From: Selaginella moellendorffii
Lineage: Eukaryota; Streptophyta; Lycopodiopsida; Selaginellales; Selaginellaceae
Reading direction: 5' to 3'
Assembly (NCBI RefSeq): GCF_000143415.4
Contig: NW_003314282.1
Location: 102,188-166,187, forward strand
Length of the DNA stretch: 64,000 nucleotides
In this document: piece by piece, positions 30,748 through 40,295 of the stretch
Numbering within the stretch: the stretch's first letter is position 1
How the letters are laid out: every line of letters starts with the position of its first letter
The notes under the pieces: generated by a model
What the model was told of the DNA's origin: nothing
Databases searched by the model: none
The model's input: the letters and a program-made list of their open reading frames with translations, nothing else
Made by a program: the position numbers and the translations under genes

Positions 30748-33351
30748 TCACCAAAAGTCCCCACAACTGCACTTCCCACCTTCAAAGACGTGGAAGCGAC
30801 TCGAGTCCCTGCAGATGATACGTCTCCGCTCGATCGCCGAGATAACAGCAGTCGCTTGGTGGCAGTCGTCACAAACTCTCAAGTTCTTTACGATCCGAAT
30901 GACTGCACCTGGAGCGGTATTGATGAGTGCACAAGCAATGGCTAGCCTCTCGCTGTGCTCGCACAAAGCCTCCTCTTTCTGACAGTCCGAGACGTTACAG
31001 GAAATACTGCTTAGCTGGGCAACATAGCCTCCTTCCTTCATTCGAACCAGTAGTTGCTTGAGCTTGATTCCAACAGCTTCACTTTGAGCGTGCGAGCAAT
31101 CTCCAGCTCTGAACCTGTGTACCACACCATGATGATCCGTCCAGCAGCTCACACCAGGCTCCTTCCAAGGCCTCGCGAGCCGCTTCATGGACAAGATTTT
31201 GGCTTGCTCTTCCCACATACCAACGCTTCCGTAGATGCTTGCCATGGTGAGATAAGTGGACGCTTGCTTCTCGTTGAGCTCCACCAGTGTATTGAATGCC
31301 AGCCTCCCAAGCTCCACATTTTTCCACTTCCGACAGGCTCCCAGGACAGCGTTCCAAGTTACCACGTTCGGCTTATAAGGCATGGACTTCACCAGCAGTA
31401 CTGCTTCGTCAAGATAATTTGCCCGGCCTAGAAGATCGACCATGCAGTCGTAGTGCTGAGCTAAAGGCTTGGTCTCCTGTGAAGAGAGGATCTCCTGGAA
31501 GTACCTCTTTCCTCGTTCTACAAGACCAGCGTGACTGCAAGCAGTGAGAAGTGCGAGGAAGGTGATACCATCTGCGCGGTGTCCTTCGTTCTTGAGCATT
31601 TCAAACAGTGAAAATACCATGTCGGTCTTACCGCGACGACTGTAGCCACACATCAACGCACTCCAAGTCACCAAGTTCCTGCTGCTGCTACTGATGGACT
31701 CGAACACTCGATGAGCACTGGCCATGCTAGCGCACCTCGAGTAGAAATCCACCAAGCAATTGGCAACGTAAGTGTCTGTCTCGAGTCCAAGCCGAAGGAC
31801 TTCGCCATGAACTACTTTCCCAAGCTCAAGTGCCACCAGACTCCCACATGCTATCAAAGCCGCTACGAAAGCTCGGGAGTCGCTTGCCTCGCAGCCGTCT
31901 TGAGCTCTCATTCTCGAGAATATGTCGAGGGCCACCTCGGCATCACCATTCTCGGCGTAGCCCAGGATCAATGCATTCCAGGACACAGGACTGTGATACT
32001 GCATCCTGTCAAACACCATGCGAGCGTCCAGAAGGCTTCCACACTTTGCATAGACGTCCACCAGACTAGTCGCCACGAATACGTTGTCCAGGAAGCCGTC
32101 CCTGGCAGCTTGGCAGTGAAGAGGAAATGCCTTTTCCAAGCTCGTGACCTTCACCAGCTTTCCATCAACCTGTGTCACATTCTCGTCTCGGTCCGCACAA
32201 TCCCCGCATGCTCTCAGCACAGAAACGTAAGTCCGAGCGTCGGGATAACACCCTTGAGCTTGCATCTGCCGAAAGAGTTCTAGACCGAGTTCGCCTTCCC
32301 CGCTTTCCCCGTATCCCAGTATCAGTGATGTCCAGGACACTACATCCCGAGTTTCCATCCTGTAGAAAGCCAAGATCGCGTCTACCATGCTCCCACACTT
32401 CGCGTAGAGGTTGATAATACTGCTCGCAACATAAACTTGTTTGTCCTGTCCAGCTCGTACAGCCTGAGAGTGGATCGCCATAGCTTGCTCCATTCCCTTG
32501 AGCTTGACCAACTTCCCATCGACTTTAACACCGTCTTCTTTTGAAACCAAGCTGGTGCAAGCTGTAAGAGCAGCAACAAGTGTCCGAGAGTCCGGTAGAC
32601 AATGCTGGTGCTGCTGGACCATCCACCAGAATAGTTCCAATCCCAGTTCCTCCTCTCCGTTCTCAACATATCCAGCTATCAATGCGTTCCAAGACACCAC
32701 AGTGTGCTGCGGAGCCCGATCAAAAACCATCCTTGCGTCGACCAAGCTTCCACACTTGGCATACATGCTGATGAGTGTATTCGCCAGCGAAACAATGGAT
32801 TCGTCGTAACCAGCTTGGAGAGCACGGGAGTGAAGTGCCATTCCCGTTTCCAAGAACTGGAGCTTGTCTTGGTTGAGCTGGTGACCGTCGTCCGAAGCAG
32901 CCGTAGCCAAGTTCGCGCAAGCAACCAGCGCCGCAACAAAGCTCAAAGCATCTGGAGCAGCAATTCTCGTGAAAACCTCCAAAGCCACAGCATTCTTCCC
33001 AATTTCCACATACCCAAGAACTAGCGCTGTCCACGAGACGACGTTCTGACAAGGCATCCGGTCGAAGACGGCACAGGCATCGATCATGCTCCTGCATTTG
33101 GCGAACATATCCACCAGGCTGGTCGCCAAGTAGATGTTCGATCCATCACACGCCTGTGTGTGGATTTTCCTGGCGATCTCGAGATCTCTGGAGCAGCTGC
33201 ACGCCTTAGATGCGACCAGCAGCTCCGGAATCCCAGGTGCGTTCTGCAATGCGTGATTATCCCCATCCCTAGCGGCCTCATTGCCGGAGTACTTGAGGAA
33301 CGATCTCAGCCTCGAGAGAGCGTACCACTGGACAGAAAAGCGACAGATCAA
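30748..33351 (-). CDS. PLS-class pentatricopeptide repeat protein with E and DYW domains
   Basis: Intronless, 867 aa. Repeated PPR motifs are clear: TALVLGYVEIGKN, NTLISMYAKCGSLVDARMVFDR, SWNALIAGYVENGEEE, TSLVDVYAKCGSLLDARMVFDR, and so on, about a dozen, each 31-36 residues. The E region reads PNVVTWNAVLGACRKWKNVELG, followed by the DYW deaminase-like domain with the zinc ligands HSE in CEHSERLA and CDDCH. The final tripeptide is DFW instead of DYW. Such proteins bind one RNA strand in chloroplast or mitochondrion and direct C-to-U editing; the target cannot be read here. No strong transit peptide can be judged by eye. A broken, rearranged duplicate lies at 21250-23835. Confidence 0.93.
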   Translation of the reverse strand: MICRFSVQWYALSRLRSFLKYSGNEAARDGDNHALQNAPGIPELLVASKACSCSRDLEIARKIHTQACDGSNIYLATSLVDMFAKCRSMIDACAVFDRMPCQNVVSWTALVLGYVEIGKNAVALEVFTRIAAPDALSFVAALVACANLATAASDDGHQLNQDKLQFLETGMALHSRALQAGYDESIVSLANTLISMYAKCGSLVDARMVFDRAPQHTVVSWNALIAGYVENGEEELGLELFWWMVQQHQHCLPDSRTLVAALTACTSLVSKEDGVKVDGKLVKLKGMEQAMAIHSQAVRAGQDKQVYVASSIINLYAKCGSMVDAILAFYRMETRDVVSWTSLILGYGESGEGELGLELFRQMQAQGCYPDARTYVSVLRACGDCADRDENVTQVDGKLVKVTSLEKAFPLHCQAARDGFLDNVFVATSLVDVYAKCGSLLDARMVFDRMQYHSPVSWNALILGYAENGDAEVALDIFSRMRAQDGCEASDSRAFVAALIACGSLVALELGKVVHGEVLRLGLETDTYVANCLVDFYSRCASMASAHRVFESISSSSRNLVTWSALMCGYSRRGKTDMVFSLFEMLKNEGHRADGITFLALLTACSHAGLVERGKRYFQEILSSQETKPLAQHYDCMVDLLGRANYLDEAVLLVKSMPYKPNVVTWNAVLGACRKWKNVELGRLAFNTLVELNEKQASTYLTMASIYGSVGMWEEQAKILSMKRLARPWKEPGVSCWTDHHGVVHRFRAGDCSHAQSEAVGIKLKQLLVRMKEGGYVAQLSSISCNVSDCQKEEALCEHSERLAIACALINTAPGAVIRIVKNLRVCDDCHQATAVISAIERRRIICRDSSRFHVFEGGKCSCGDFW

Positions 33352-33864
33352 GAGCGCAGAGCACAGATTTCACTCACATCGTATCGCTGGATCCAAAATT
33401 CCGCCCCGAATCGCGTTGCTGTCGCCGAGCATTTCAGCCAAACCATTCACTTCCATGTGCCCTAAGATTTATGTCCCAAGAGCCCTAATGTTTCAAATTT
33501 ATTTCCCGCCAGCTTAACTCCACGTGGCAAAATCTTGGCCGCAGGGAATTTTTGGAGCGGCATGCAAGCATATTCCTCGAAAATTTTAATAGTCGTTTTT
33601 TATTTTCTGGACAGCTAGGTACGATCGTAGAGAACTCAAAACTTTCTCACAGGGCGGCTATGGGACGAGGCGTGAATCCATGATCGCTGCGTGCGCGGAG
33701 CTCCAATCCATCCTGGCGCGATAGATTCGAGGCAAGGAAAGGGAGAATCGGTCAGCATTCGAGCAGGGAAGGGTTTTAGGACGCCATGGATTGGATCTAT
33801 CCACCGAGATCCAGACGCTGGTGAATCGATCAGGATGTAGCGAGCAAGCGATCGTCGGTCAGCT
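33352..33864. other. Divergent intergenic region between PPR gene and NIPA gene
   Basis: 513 bp with no ORF of note; holds the promoters of both genes and the NIPA 5' UTR. No clear TATA box seen. Confidence 0.5.
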
Positions 33865-35445
33865 ATGGCGGGATTGGAATTTGGTAATGTTGTGGAAGAG
33901 CCGGTGAGGAGAGAGACCAATCACGTAGGGCTCATTCTAGCCCTTTCGTCTAGTGTGTTTATTGGCTCCAGCTTTATCATGAAGAAGAAGGGATTGAAGA
34001 AAGCGGGCGCCTCAGGAGTACGAGCAGGTACCTCCTTGGTTTTATCTTTAGTTTTCTTCGATCATGGATTGAATTTACATTCGATCTAAAACCATATCTT
34101 GCAGGAGTGGGAGGCTATTCTTATTTATTGGAGCCGCTATGGTGGTCTGGCATGATCACGAGTACGTGAGAAACAAAACTCTAAGCGTCTCTACTAACCT
34201 ATGCGTGAATTTCTTTTTCGCAGTGATCGTTGGCGAGATTGCAAACTTTGCTGCCTATGCTTTCGCACCAGCGGTTCTCGTCACTCCTTTGGGAGCACTC
34301 AGCATCATTGTCAGGTGTGTATGCTGCTCGATACGATCGCTACTAGTTTTTGGATTTATAACTCGCTGGGTTGTGATATGCAGTGCGATTCTAGCGGATA
34401 TCATGCTCAAGGAGAAGCTTGCTGGACTGGGAATTCTAGGATGTCTTCTCTGTGTGGTTGGATCCGTGGGAATTGTCTTAAATGCTCCCGAAGAACGTAT
34501 CATGAATTCAGTGGACGAAGTTTGGCGACTTGCTACAGAACCAGGTAGATTTAAGTTCTCTTCTTTTCTTTTTCTCTTTTCTTTTTTCCTTTTAGGTGGA
34601 AATAACTAACCAGCTCGTTTGCTTCCCAGCTTTTTTGCTTTATGCACTGGCAGTCGTTTCTGTGGTTCTCGTGCTCACGTTTCACTTTGTGCCTCGAATC
34701 GGCCAAACTCAAGTTATGGTCTACGTTGGCATCTGCTCCTTGATGGGATCTCTTTCCGTAAGTTCGCGTTCTTCTTTCCTTTCTGCTTTTGGTTTAGACT
34801 TACGAGCTTGCTCTCACACCAGGTCATGAGTGCAAAAGCTCTGGGAATCGCCATCAAGCTTACATTCCAGGGCTCTAATCAGCTTATTTACTCGCAAACG
34901 TGGGTGTTTGGAATGGTTCTTGTCACCTGTGTGGTCACTCAGATGAACTACCTCAACAAGGCAAGGCATTTTATTCTTTTCTTGCATTGCTTGCAATCCA
35001 GATCTAAAAGCTTCGTCCAGGCTCTTGACACATTCAACACAGCGGTTGTGTCACCAATCTACTATGTAATGTTCACGACGTTCACGATTGTTGCTAGCGT
35101 GATTATGTTCAAGGTGAGAAGTTCACTCGATGTTTTCCTTTATCACAAGCTGCTATTCCTATTCCAGGACTGGGATACACAGAGCCCTCGAAATATTGTC
35201 TCCGAGATTTCTGGTTTCATCACCATACTGTCAGGCACCTATTTGCTGCACGTAACGAAAGACTATGGCAAGGACAACTCGATGGGTATGATAGATTTCT
35301 CCATGGTTTCCATAGCCAATTATCTCATGTCTCTCTTATCGCAGGTGTTTATACCAACCTTCCCTCTCATATATATTCTTCTCCGACGAGCTCTAAGCAA
35401 GACGTGGAGGCGCCCGGCGAAGAGATGCCAATGAGGCGTCAATGA
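33865..35445 (+). CDS. NIPA-type magnesium transporter
   Basis: Nine exons: 33865-34027, 34105-34161, 34224-34314, 34384-34544, 34630-34757, 34823-34960, 35021-35113, 35168-35285 and 35345-35445. They total 1050 nt, 349 aa, the normal size. Hallmarks of the NIPA (PF05653) family are [26 protein letters not shown] at the N-terminus, [24 protein letters not shown], and [21 protein letters not shown], then [41 protein letters not shown] across exons 6 and 7. Nine hydrophobic helices are expected. The protein moves Mg2+ across plasma or endosomal membranes. Intron 6 uses a GC-AG boundary (AAG/GCAAGG at 34961). The last exon gives a hydrophilic tail ending PMRRQ; reading through intron 8 instead would give a different, less likely tail. 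Confidence 0.93.
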
Positions 35446-36148
35446 AGGAAAAAAAAATTCATACAAAGGAGTTTTTCACGCATTTGTACAGTAAGAATTT
35501 TTGGTAGTAATGCGATTGTTCTTTACAGATTGGCATGGAAGATTTCCCAACGGTGTCACGGCGTTTCCCGTGTGGCCCTTTTCTTTTAGTTACCATGGGA
35601 AGATCGTATAAAACTTCACTGACGGGCATGCCCGTGCTTCGATGCCGCCCCCGTGAAGGCCAGTGACGGGCTTCTACGCTACGTTGCCAAATTACCATTC
35701 CATTCCATGGTCTGACAGGCGTATCTACTGTTTATTTACCATGTATGCGATACGGCTCGAGAGAAGAAATTCATGCATGTGATGATTGATGCGCTCGTGA
35801 ACACGTTGGGTAAAAACGTGACTCCTGGCGGGGTAAAAAGCGGGCACTGATGATTAGCTCCACATCAGCGGACAAGTGGAAGATGCCGCGCTTATTCTCT
35901 GACGTGTCAGGCCATAAGGAATGACACGTAGAGAGACTTTCCAGCGTGCCATTCGCGCAAAGTGCCACGTCAGAAACATGGATTCTCCCTTTTTCTTCTG
36001 GAGTCGCCCAGAGGGGGCCATTGTTCTTGGTGCTTTCTCTGCAGCGACACATTCTCCCTATGATTCTTGATCCTGTCTCGATCGCGAGCGCGTCGCCACT
36101 GCCCCCGATCGCGAGACAAGGGGCGGCGAATTGGTGGAGATCGATTGA
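35446..36148. other. Intergenic region upstream of the DREB2-like gene
   Basis: Short ORFs only. ACGTGTC/ACGTCA-type motifs occur (CTGACGTGTC near 35900, GCCACGTCAG near 35962) and could be ABRE-like sites for a stress factor; inference only. Confidence 0.4.
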
Positions 36149-37141
36149 GTGATAGATGATCGATCGAGCGCCGCGATCATCAGCAAGAAGGGATCGATGA
36201 GGGGCAAGGGCGGGCCGGAGAATGCGTCGTGCACGTATCGGGGTGTGAGGCAGAGGACGTGGGGGAAATGGGTCGCGGAGATTCGCGAGCCCAAGAAGCG
36301 ATCGCGGCTATGGCTTGGATCGTTTGCCACAGCGGACGAGGCGGCGCGAGCCTACGATGAGGCTGCCAAGCGGCTCTACGGCCCGGAAGCCCATCTCAAT
36401 CTCCCCGATAGCAAGAACAAGACGACCGATCATCCATCGTCGACGTCCATGGATCAATCGGCAGCCAATCCAGCCAAAAGATTCAAGCTGGAGCATCGCC
36501 TGGATCATCACCGCCACCACCAGCAGCTCCAGCTTCAGCGGCAATCGATCAATTCCTTCTCCCCGGCGTCGTCCCCGTCGTCGCCACTGGATCTTCTCTT
36601 CCTCGCCTCGCGATCATCCATGGCCTCGTCCGTGAATTTCTCGCTCCAGCAGCGATCCAATCGCGTGACGGAGATGTACGCCAGAGTGGTGGAGAGCCTG
36701 AGCTCCGCGCAAGTGGTCCGCGCATCATCCTCGTCCGCGAGCTTCTCGACTAGTACTGCCAATTTCCGCCATGGCTACCAGCAGCTCTCCGGATCCATCC
36801 AGCTCCCTCCAGCTCCTCGCCTCGATCAAACCGAGAGCTTCAAGCACCATCAGAGTCTCCTCCAGCTTCCCAGCTCTGGCAACAACGATCATGGGCCTCC
36901 GCCAGCAGCCCCGGCGCCGCCGCCAGGATCCAAGTTCCTGGAGCACTTCGAGGTGGTGGATGAATCGTTCGAGGGGAGCTCTTCCGGATCGGATTGGCTG
37001 GCGAGCGTGGCTTGGGACGACGATCATCTCGACTTCCGGCCAGAATGGCCCGGCACTGGCAACGACGAATTCCCAGACAACGGGCCAGACAATCTCGACG
37101 ATTCCGAGCAAATCACGATCTGGAACTTCCACTGTACGTAA
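36149..37141 (+). CDS. AP2/ERF transcription factor, DREB2-like
   Basis: Intronless, 330 aa. One AP2/ERF DNA-binding domain lies at about residues 30-87: [19 protein letters not shown], then [22 protein letters not shown], ending HLNLP. Val and Glu in WVAEIREP are the DREB-type positions 14 and 19, which favour the DRE/CRT core (A/GCCGAC). Before the domain, [11 protein letters not shown] is the conserved flank seen in DREB2 (group IV) members, whose usual role is drought and heat response. The remaining 240 residues are Ser/Pro/Gln/His-rich and acidic at the end ([14 protein letters not shown]), likely an activation domain. A second in-frame ATG at residue 17 could be the true start. Nuclear localisation is expected. 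Confidence 0.93.
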   Translation: MIDDRSSAAIISKKGSMRGKGGPENASCTYRGVRQRTWGKWVAEIREPKKRSRLWLGSFATADEAARAYDEAAKRLYGPEAHLNLPDSKNKTTDHPSSTSMDQSAANPAKRFKLEHRLDHHRHHQQLQLQRQSINSFSPASSPSSPLDLLFLASRSSMASSVNFSLQQRSNRVTEMYARVVESLSSAQVVRASSSSASFSTSTANFRHGYQQLSGSIQLPPAPRLDQTESFKHHQSLLQLPSSGNNDHGPPPAAPAPPPGSKFLEHFEVVDESFEGSSSGSDWLASVAWDDDHLDFRPEWPGTGNDEFPDNGPDNLDDSEQITIWNFHCT

Positions 37142-37268
37142 ATTCTTATCCTTAGAACTAGCGGTAAAATCTTCTTCCTCGATCCCCGCAAATAAAACGT
37201 CTCACCAAGGCCGGGGCCGGTCAAACCCGTTCAACTCTTGTCAAACAGGTCAACTAGAGCCGGTTACG

Positions 37269-39431
37269 TCAATTCACCAGAGAATTTTTTGATGTGCTTC
37301 GAAAGATGTTTGACATGATCTCATACACCGCAGCGTTGTTCCTGTCGAGCTCCACCAGCGATTCATACGCAACTCTCCCGATCTCTACGTTCTTCCACTT
37401 CTGGCACCCGGCCAAGAGCACCATCCACGCCATCGCATTGGGCTTGAATGGCATCCTGTGCACCATCTCCACCGCGGCTTCCAGCTCGTTGGCCCGGCTC
37501 AAGAGATCGATCATGCAAACGTAGTGCTCGATCCCGGGAGATATCCCAAACTCGCTCGTCATCCTCGCAAAGTAGCGCTTCCCTCGAGCGACGAGCCCTG
37601 CATGGCTGCAAGCCGTGAGAACGCAACGAAAGGTTACCTTGTTGAGCTCCACGCCTTGCTCGATCATAGCGTCCACCAGCGCGAAAACTCTGGCTGTGTC
37701 TCCCCTGCGGCCATATCCTGCGACGAGAGCAGTCCAGGCAACCGAGTCAGCCACTGAAAGAAGATCGAAAACGAGTTGGGAGTCGAGCACGCTGCCGCAT
37801 TTGCAGTAGGAATCCAGCAGGGTGGTTGCGAGAACTGGATCGTGCTCGATGAAGCTCCAGTAGCGGCAGAGGTCGGCGTGGATGGCAGTGGCGAGTCCGA
37901 TCCCCGCGGAGGAGCCGCAGGCCTTGAGAGCAGCGCAGTAAGTCCGAGGATCCGCGGAGAAACCACGAACTTCCTGCTTCATGCGCGTGAAAATCTCCAG
38001 TGCCTGTGATCCTTGGCTGTTTTGAACGTATCCCACCATGAGTGACGTCCAGAGAACTAGATCGCGCTGCAAGGATCTGTCGAAAGCCCGGCGAGCGTCG
38101 GCCATGCTTCCACAGCTCGCGTACATGTTTACCAGCGTGTTCACCACCAGGATCTCACGGTCGAAGCCGGCTCTCTCGGCTCGGGAGTGAAGAGCCATGC
38201 CTTTGTCGAGGATCTCCAGCTTCACCACGAGCTTCTCATCCAGTGAAACTCCAGCTTCCGGCTCTGCCAGGCTCGAGCAAGCCTTGAACGCCGCCACGAA
38301 CGAGAGAGCCGTCGGTGGACAGTCCATGGCTTCGAAGAGCTCCAGCGCCAACTTTGGTTCTTCGTTGTCATCGTAGCCGAGCATCAGCGAGGTCCAGGAG
38401 ATGGCATCGCGCGTCACCATCTTCTCAAAAACCCGGCGAGAGTCGAGCATGCTTCCACACTTGGCATATAGATCCACAAGACCGTTTCCTACGAACACGT
38501 CCGTGTCGTAGTGGCCTTGAGCTCGAGCTCGAGCGTGGATCTCCATCCCTTTCTCCAGAAACTTTAGCTTGATTCGCTTGGCACTGATCTCCACTCCAGC
38601 TTCTTTCTCGGCTTGAGCAGCACAGGCCTTGATAGCAGCAACGAAAGTTCGATCGTCCGGCTCTAAAAGTTCCATCTCTGTCATCTTGTCAAAGAGCTCC
38701 AACGCCAGCTCTTCCTCCCCATTCTCCACAAAGCCGAGCATCAGCACTGTCCAAGAGATGACGCTGTGCCATGGCATCCTCTCGAAAATCATGAAAGCAT
38801 CTCTCAAGCTCCCACACTTGGAGTACATGTCGATCACTGTGTTTGGAAGCTTGATATCTTCGTCTTCCTGCTGATAGCGTCCTCTTCTTCTCAAGCTTCT
38901 CAAGCTTTTCGCGTGTATACCCATGCCCATGCCCAGCGATTCGACCTTCACGACCTTTCCATCCACGAGAATCCCCACTTCTTTCCCGGCCACAGCAATG
39001 CAAGCCTTGAAAGCGCCAAGGAAGCTCAGCCTGTTCGATTCGATGCCCTGCGCTTCCATCTGCGAGAAAATCTCCAGCGCCAAGTCGCCACGGCCATTCT
39101 CCGCATACCCCATGAGCAATGTGTTCCAAGACACCACATCGCGCTTGTCCATCCTCTCGAAAATCTTCCGGGCTTCCGCCAGGCATCCGCATTTGGCGTA
39201 CATGTTGATGAGGCTGCTGGCGACGAAGGCATTGGAATCGATGCCGCTGGCGATGGCGTCGGCGTGCGCGAGTCTTCCCCTGTCTAGATCCCGGGCGCTG
39301 CTAGCGGCTCTCAATCGCGCCAAGATTGTGACTCTCACCTTGTCCGCTGGGGCGCCGTGCCTGGATTCACAGCTGGAGCGCCGGCATTGCCCGCCCAATC
39401 CCAAATTCAAGCGCGACAAGCTCTTGATCAT
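37269..39431 (-). CDS. PLS-class pentatricopeptide repeat protein without DYW domain
   Basis: Intronless, 720 aa. Tandem PPR motifs: SSLINMYAKCGCLAEARKIFERM, SWNTLLMGYAENGRGDLALEIF, VIDMYSKCGSLRDAFMIFERM, NTLVNMYASCGSMADARRAFDR and SYCKCGSVLDSQLVFD, among others. The C-terminus holds a short E-type segment (PNAMAWMVLLAGCQKWKNVEIG) and ends FRSTSKNSLVN, with no DYW. Proteins of this form bind organellar RNA and may recruit a DYW partner for editing. It is convergent with the DREB2-like gene (127 bp between stops) and not a close copy of the PPR gene at 30748. Confidence 0.92.
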   Translation of the reverse strand: MIKSLSRLNLGLGGQCRRSSCESRHGAPADKVRVTILARLRAASSARDLDRGRLAHADAIASGIDSNAFVASSLINMYAKCGCLAEARKIFERMDKRDVVSWNTLLMGYAENGRGDLALEIFSQMEAQGIESNRLSFLGAFKACIAVAGKEVGILVDGKVVKVESLGMGMGIHAKSLRSLRRRGRYQQEDEDIKLPNTVIDMYSKCGSLRDAFMIFERMPWHSVISWTVLMLGFVENGEEELALELFDKMTEMELLEPDDRTFVAAIKACAAQAEKEAGVEISAKRIKLKFLEKGMEIHARARAQGHYDTDVFVGNGLVDLYAKCGSMLDSRRVFEKMVTRDAISWTSLMLGYDDNEEPKLALELFEAMDCPPTALSFVAAFKACSSLAEPEAGVSLDEKLVVKLEILDKGMALHSRAERAGFDREILVVNTLVNMYASCGSMADARRAFDRSLQRDLVLWTSLMVGYVQNSQGSQALEIFTRMKQEVRGFSADPRTYCAALKACGSSAGIGLATAIHADLCRYWSFIEHDPVLATTLLDSYCKCGSVLDSQLVFDLLSVADSVAWTALVAGYGRRGDTARVFALVDAMIEQGVELNKVTFRCVLTACSHAGLVARGKRYFARMTSEFGISPGIEHYVCMIDLLSRANELEAAVEMVHRMPFKPNAMAWMVLLAGCQKWKNVEIGRVAYESLVELDRNNAAVYEIMSNIFRSTSKNSLVN

Positions 39432-39526
39432 AAGTTAGGGCTCTTCCACATTCCATAGCTCCTCTAGTGGACCTGGTCAAGTATAGTCAACGCAAGTCGT
39501 CAAAATGGATGCTCTTCAAGAGAATT

Positions 39527-39599
39527 TGGAGATGCCGGGTATCGATCCCGGTGCCTCTCGCATGCTAAGCGAGCGCTCTACCATCTGAGCTACATCCCC
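39527..39599 (-). tRNA. tRNA-Ala (anticodon AGC)
   Basis: 73 nt on minus. The acceptor stem GGGGATG pairs with CATCTCC with a G3-U70 wobble, the identity element of tRNA-Ala. The discriminator is A. The D arm is GCTCAGATGGTAGAGC, and the anticodon loop reads TTAGCAT with AGC. The T arm is CCGGG/CCCGG around the ATCGATA loop (box B variant usual for plant tRNA-Ala). No intron; CCA is not encoded. Confidence 0.96.
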
Positions 39600-39639
39600 T
39601 TAACGCAAAGATGAAAATGCAGGGAAAATAAACGTGAGG

Positions 39640-39653
39640 TTTAGGGTTTAGGG
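39640..39653. promoter_or_regulatory. Double telo-box
   Basis: TTTAGGGTTTAGGG, two plant telomere-type units, 40 bp beyond the 5' end of tRNA-Ala. It may be a promoter element of the transcript leading to the TPR-CHAT gene downstream, or a remnant of telomere repair. Confidence 0.6.
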
Positions 39654-39794
39654 TTCTTCTTGCAGAAAGAGCTTTTATTTTCGTTTCCTCCATCCATGGG
39701 GTGAAATGGCGCTCTTCGACTCGCGATCTTGGATGTAAGCAGCATTTTGGAGGATTTTGTTGAAATGCAGATCAAAAATCTTATAATTTTTTTC

Positions 39795-40172
39795 AGGCAT
39801 TCTGATGGATCGTTCTCCCCGGTAGCCTGTGGAAATTCTTCCTTTCAAAATCGTTCTGCCCTTTGGCCATCTTCTCATTTCACGATCAACTCTTTTTTTT
39901 CGTTCAGAAGCATTGTGAAAGCTTCTTCAGCTTTAATGCGATCTTGGACGTGATCATGTTAAGTTTCACTGGTACTGATCTTCAATTTGTTCATGTAGAT
40001 CGTATTTTCTTCAGGCATTGACATTCTGATGGATCATTTTTCTCGGCCGATAGCCTGTGGAAATTCTTCCTTTCCATTGTTCTGTGCTAAAGCTTCCAGG
40101 CAAGTGGTTTCATTCCTTCATCTTTCCATTTCACAATCAACGTTTGTTTTTCTTTGTAGAAGCATTGCTAAA
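39795..40172 (+). repeat. Direct duplication upstream of TPR-CHAT gene 1
   Basis: 39795-39945 and 40014-40172 share CATTCTGATGGATC, TAGCCTGTGGAAATTCTTCC and CATTTCACAATCAAC-type blocks in the same order, offset about 222-228 bp, with indels. Both copies contain a TTTTTTCAG-type splice-acceptor-like end. This may be duplicated 5' UTR or promoter. Confidence 0.75.
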
Positions 40173-40295
40173 GTTTTTCCAGCCTTTCTCGCCCGAGTCA
40201 AAGGGTAAGCTTGCATTGAGCACGATGCATGTGATGAATAGTTTAAAGTGCTACTTGCGGGTCAAATAGATACGGCTGCAAGATTCGAGCAAGAA

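Noticed and set aside
36725-37132. Minus-strand open frame inside the DREB2-like gene
   Set aside because: Mirror of a GC-rich Ser/Pro-rich coding region; no independent motif.
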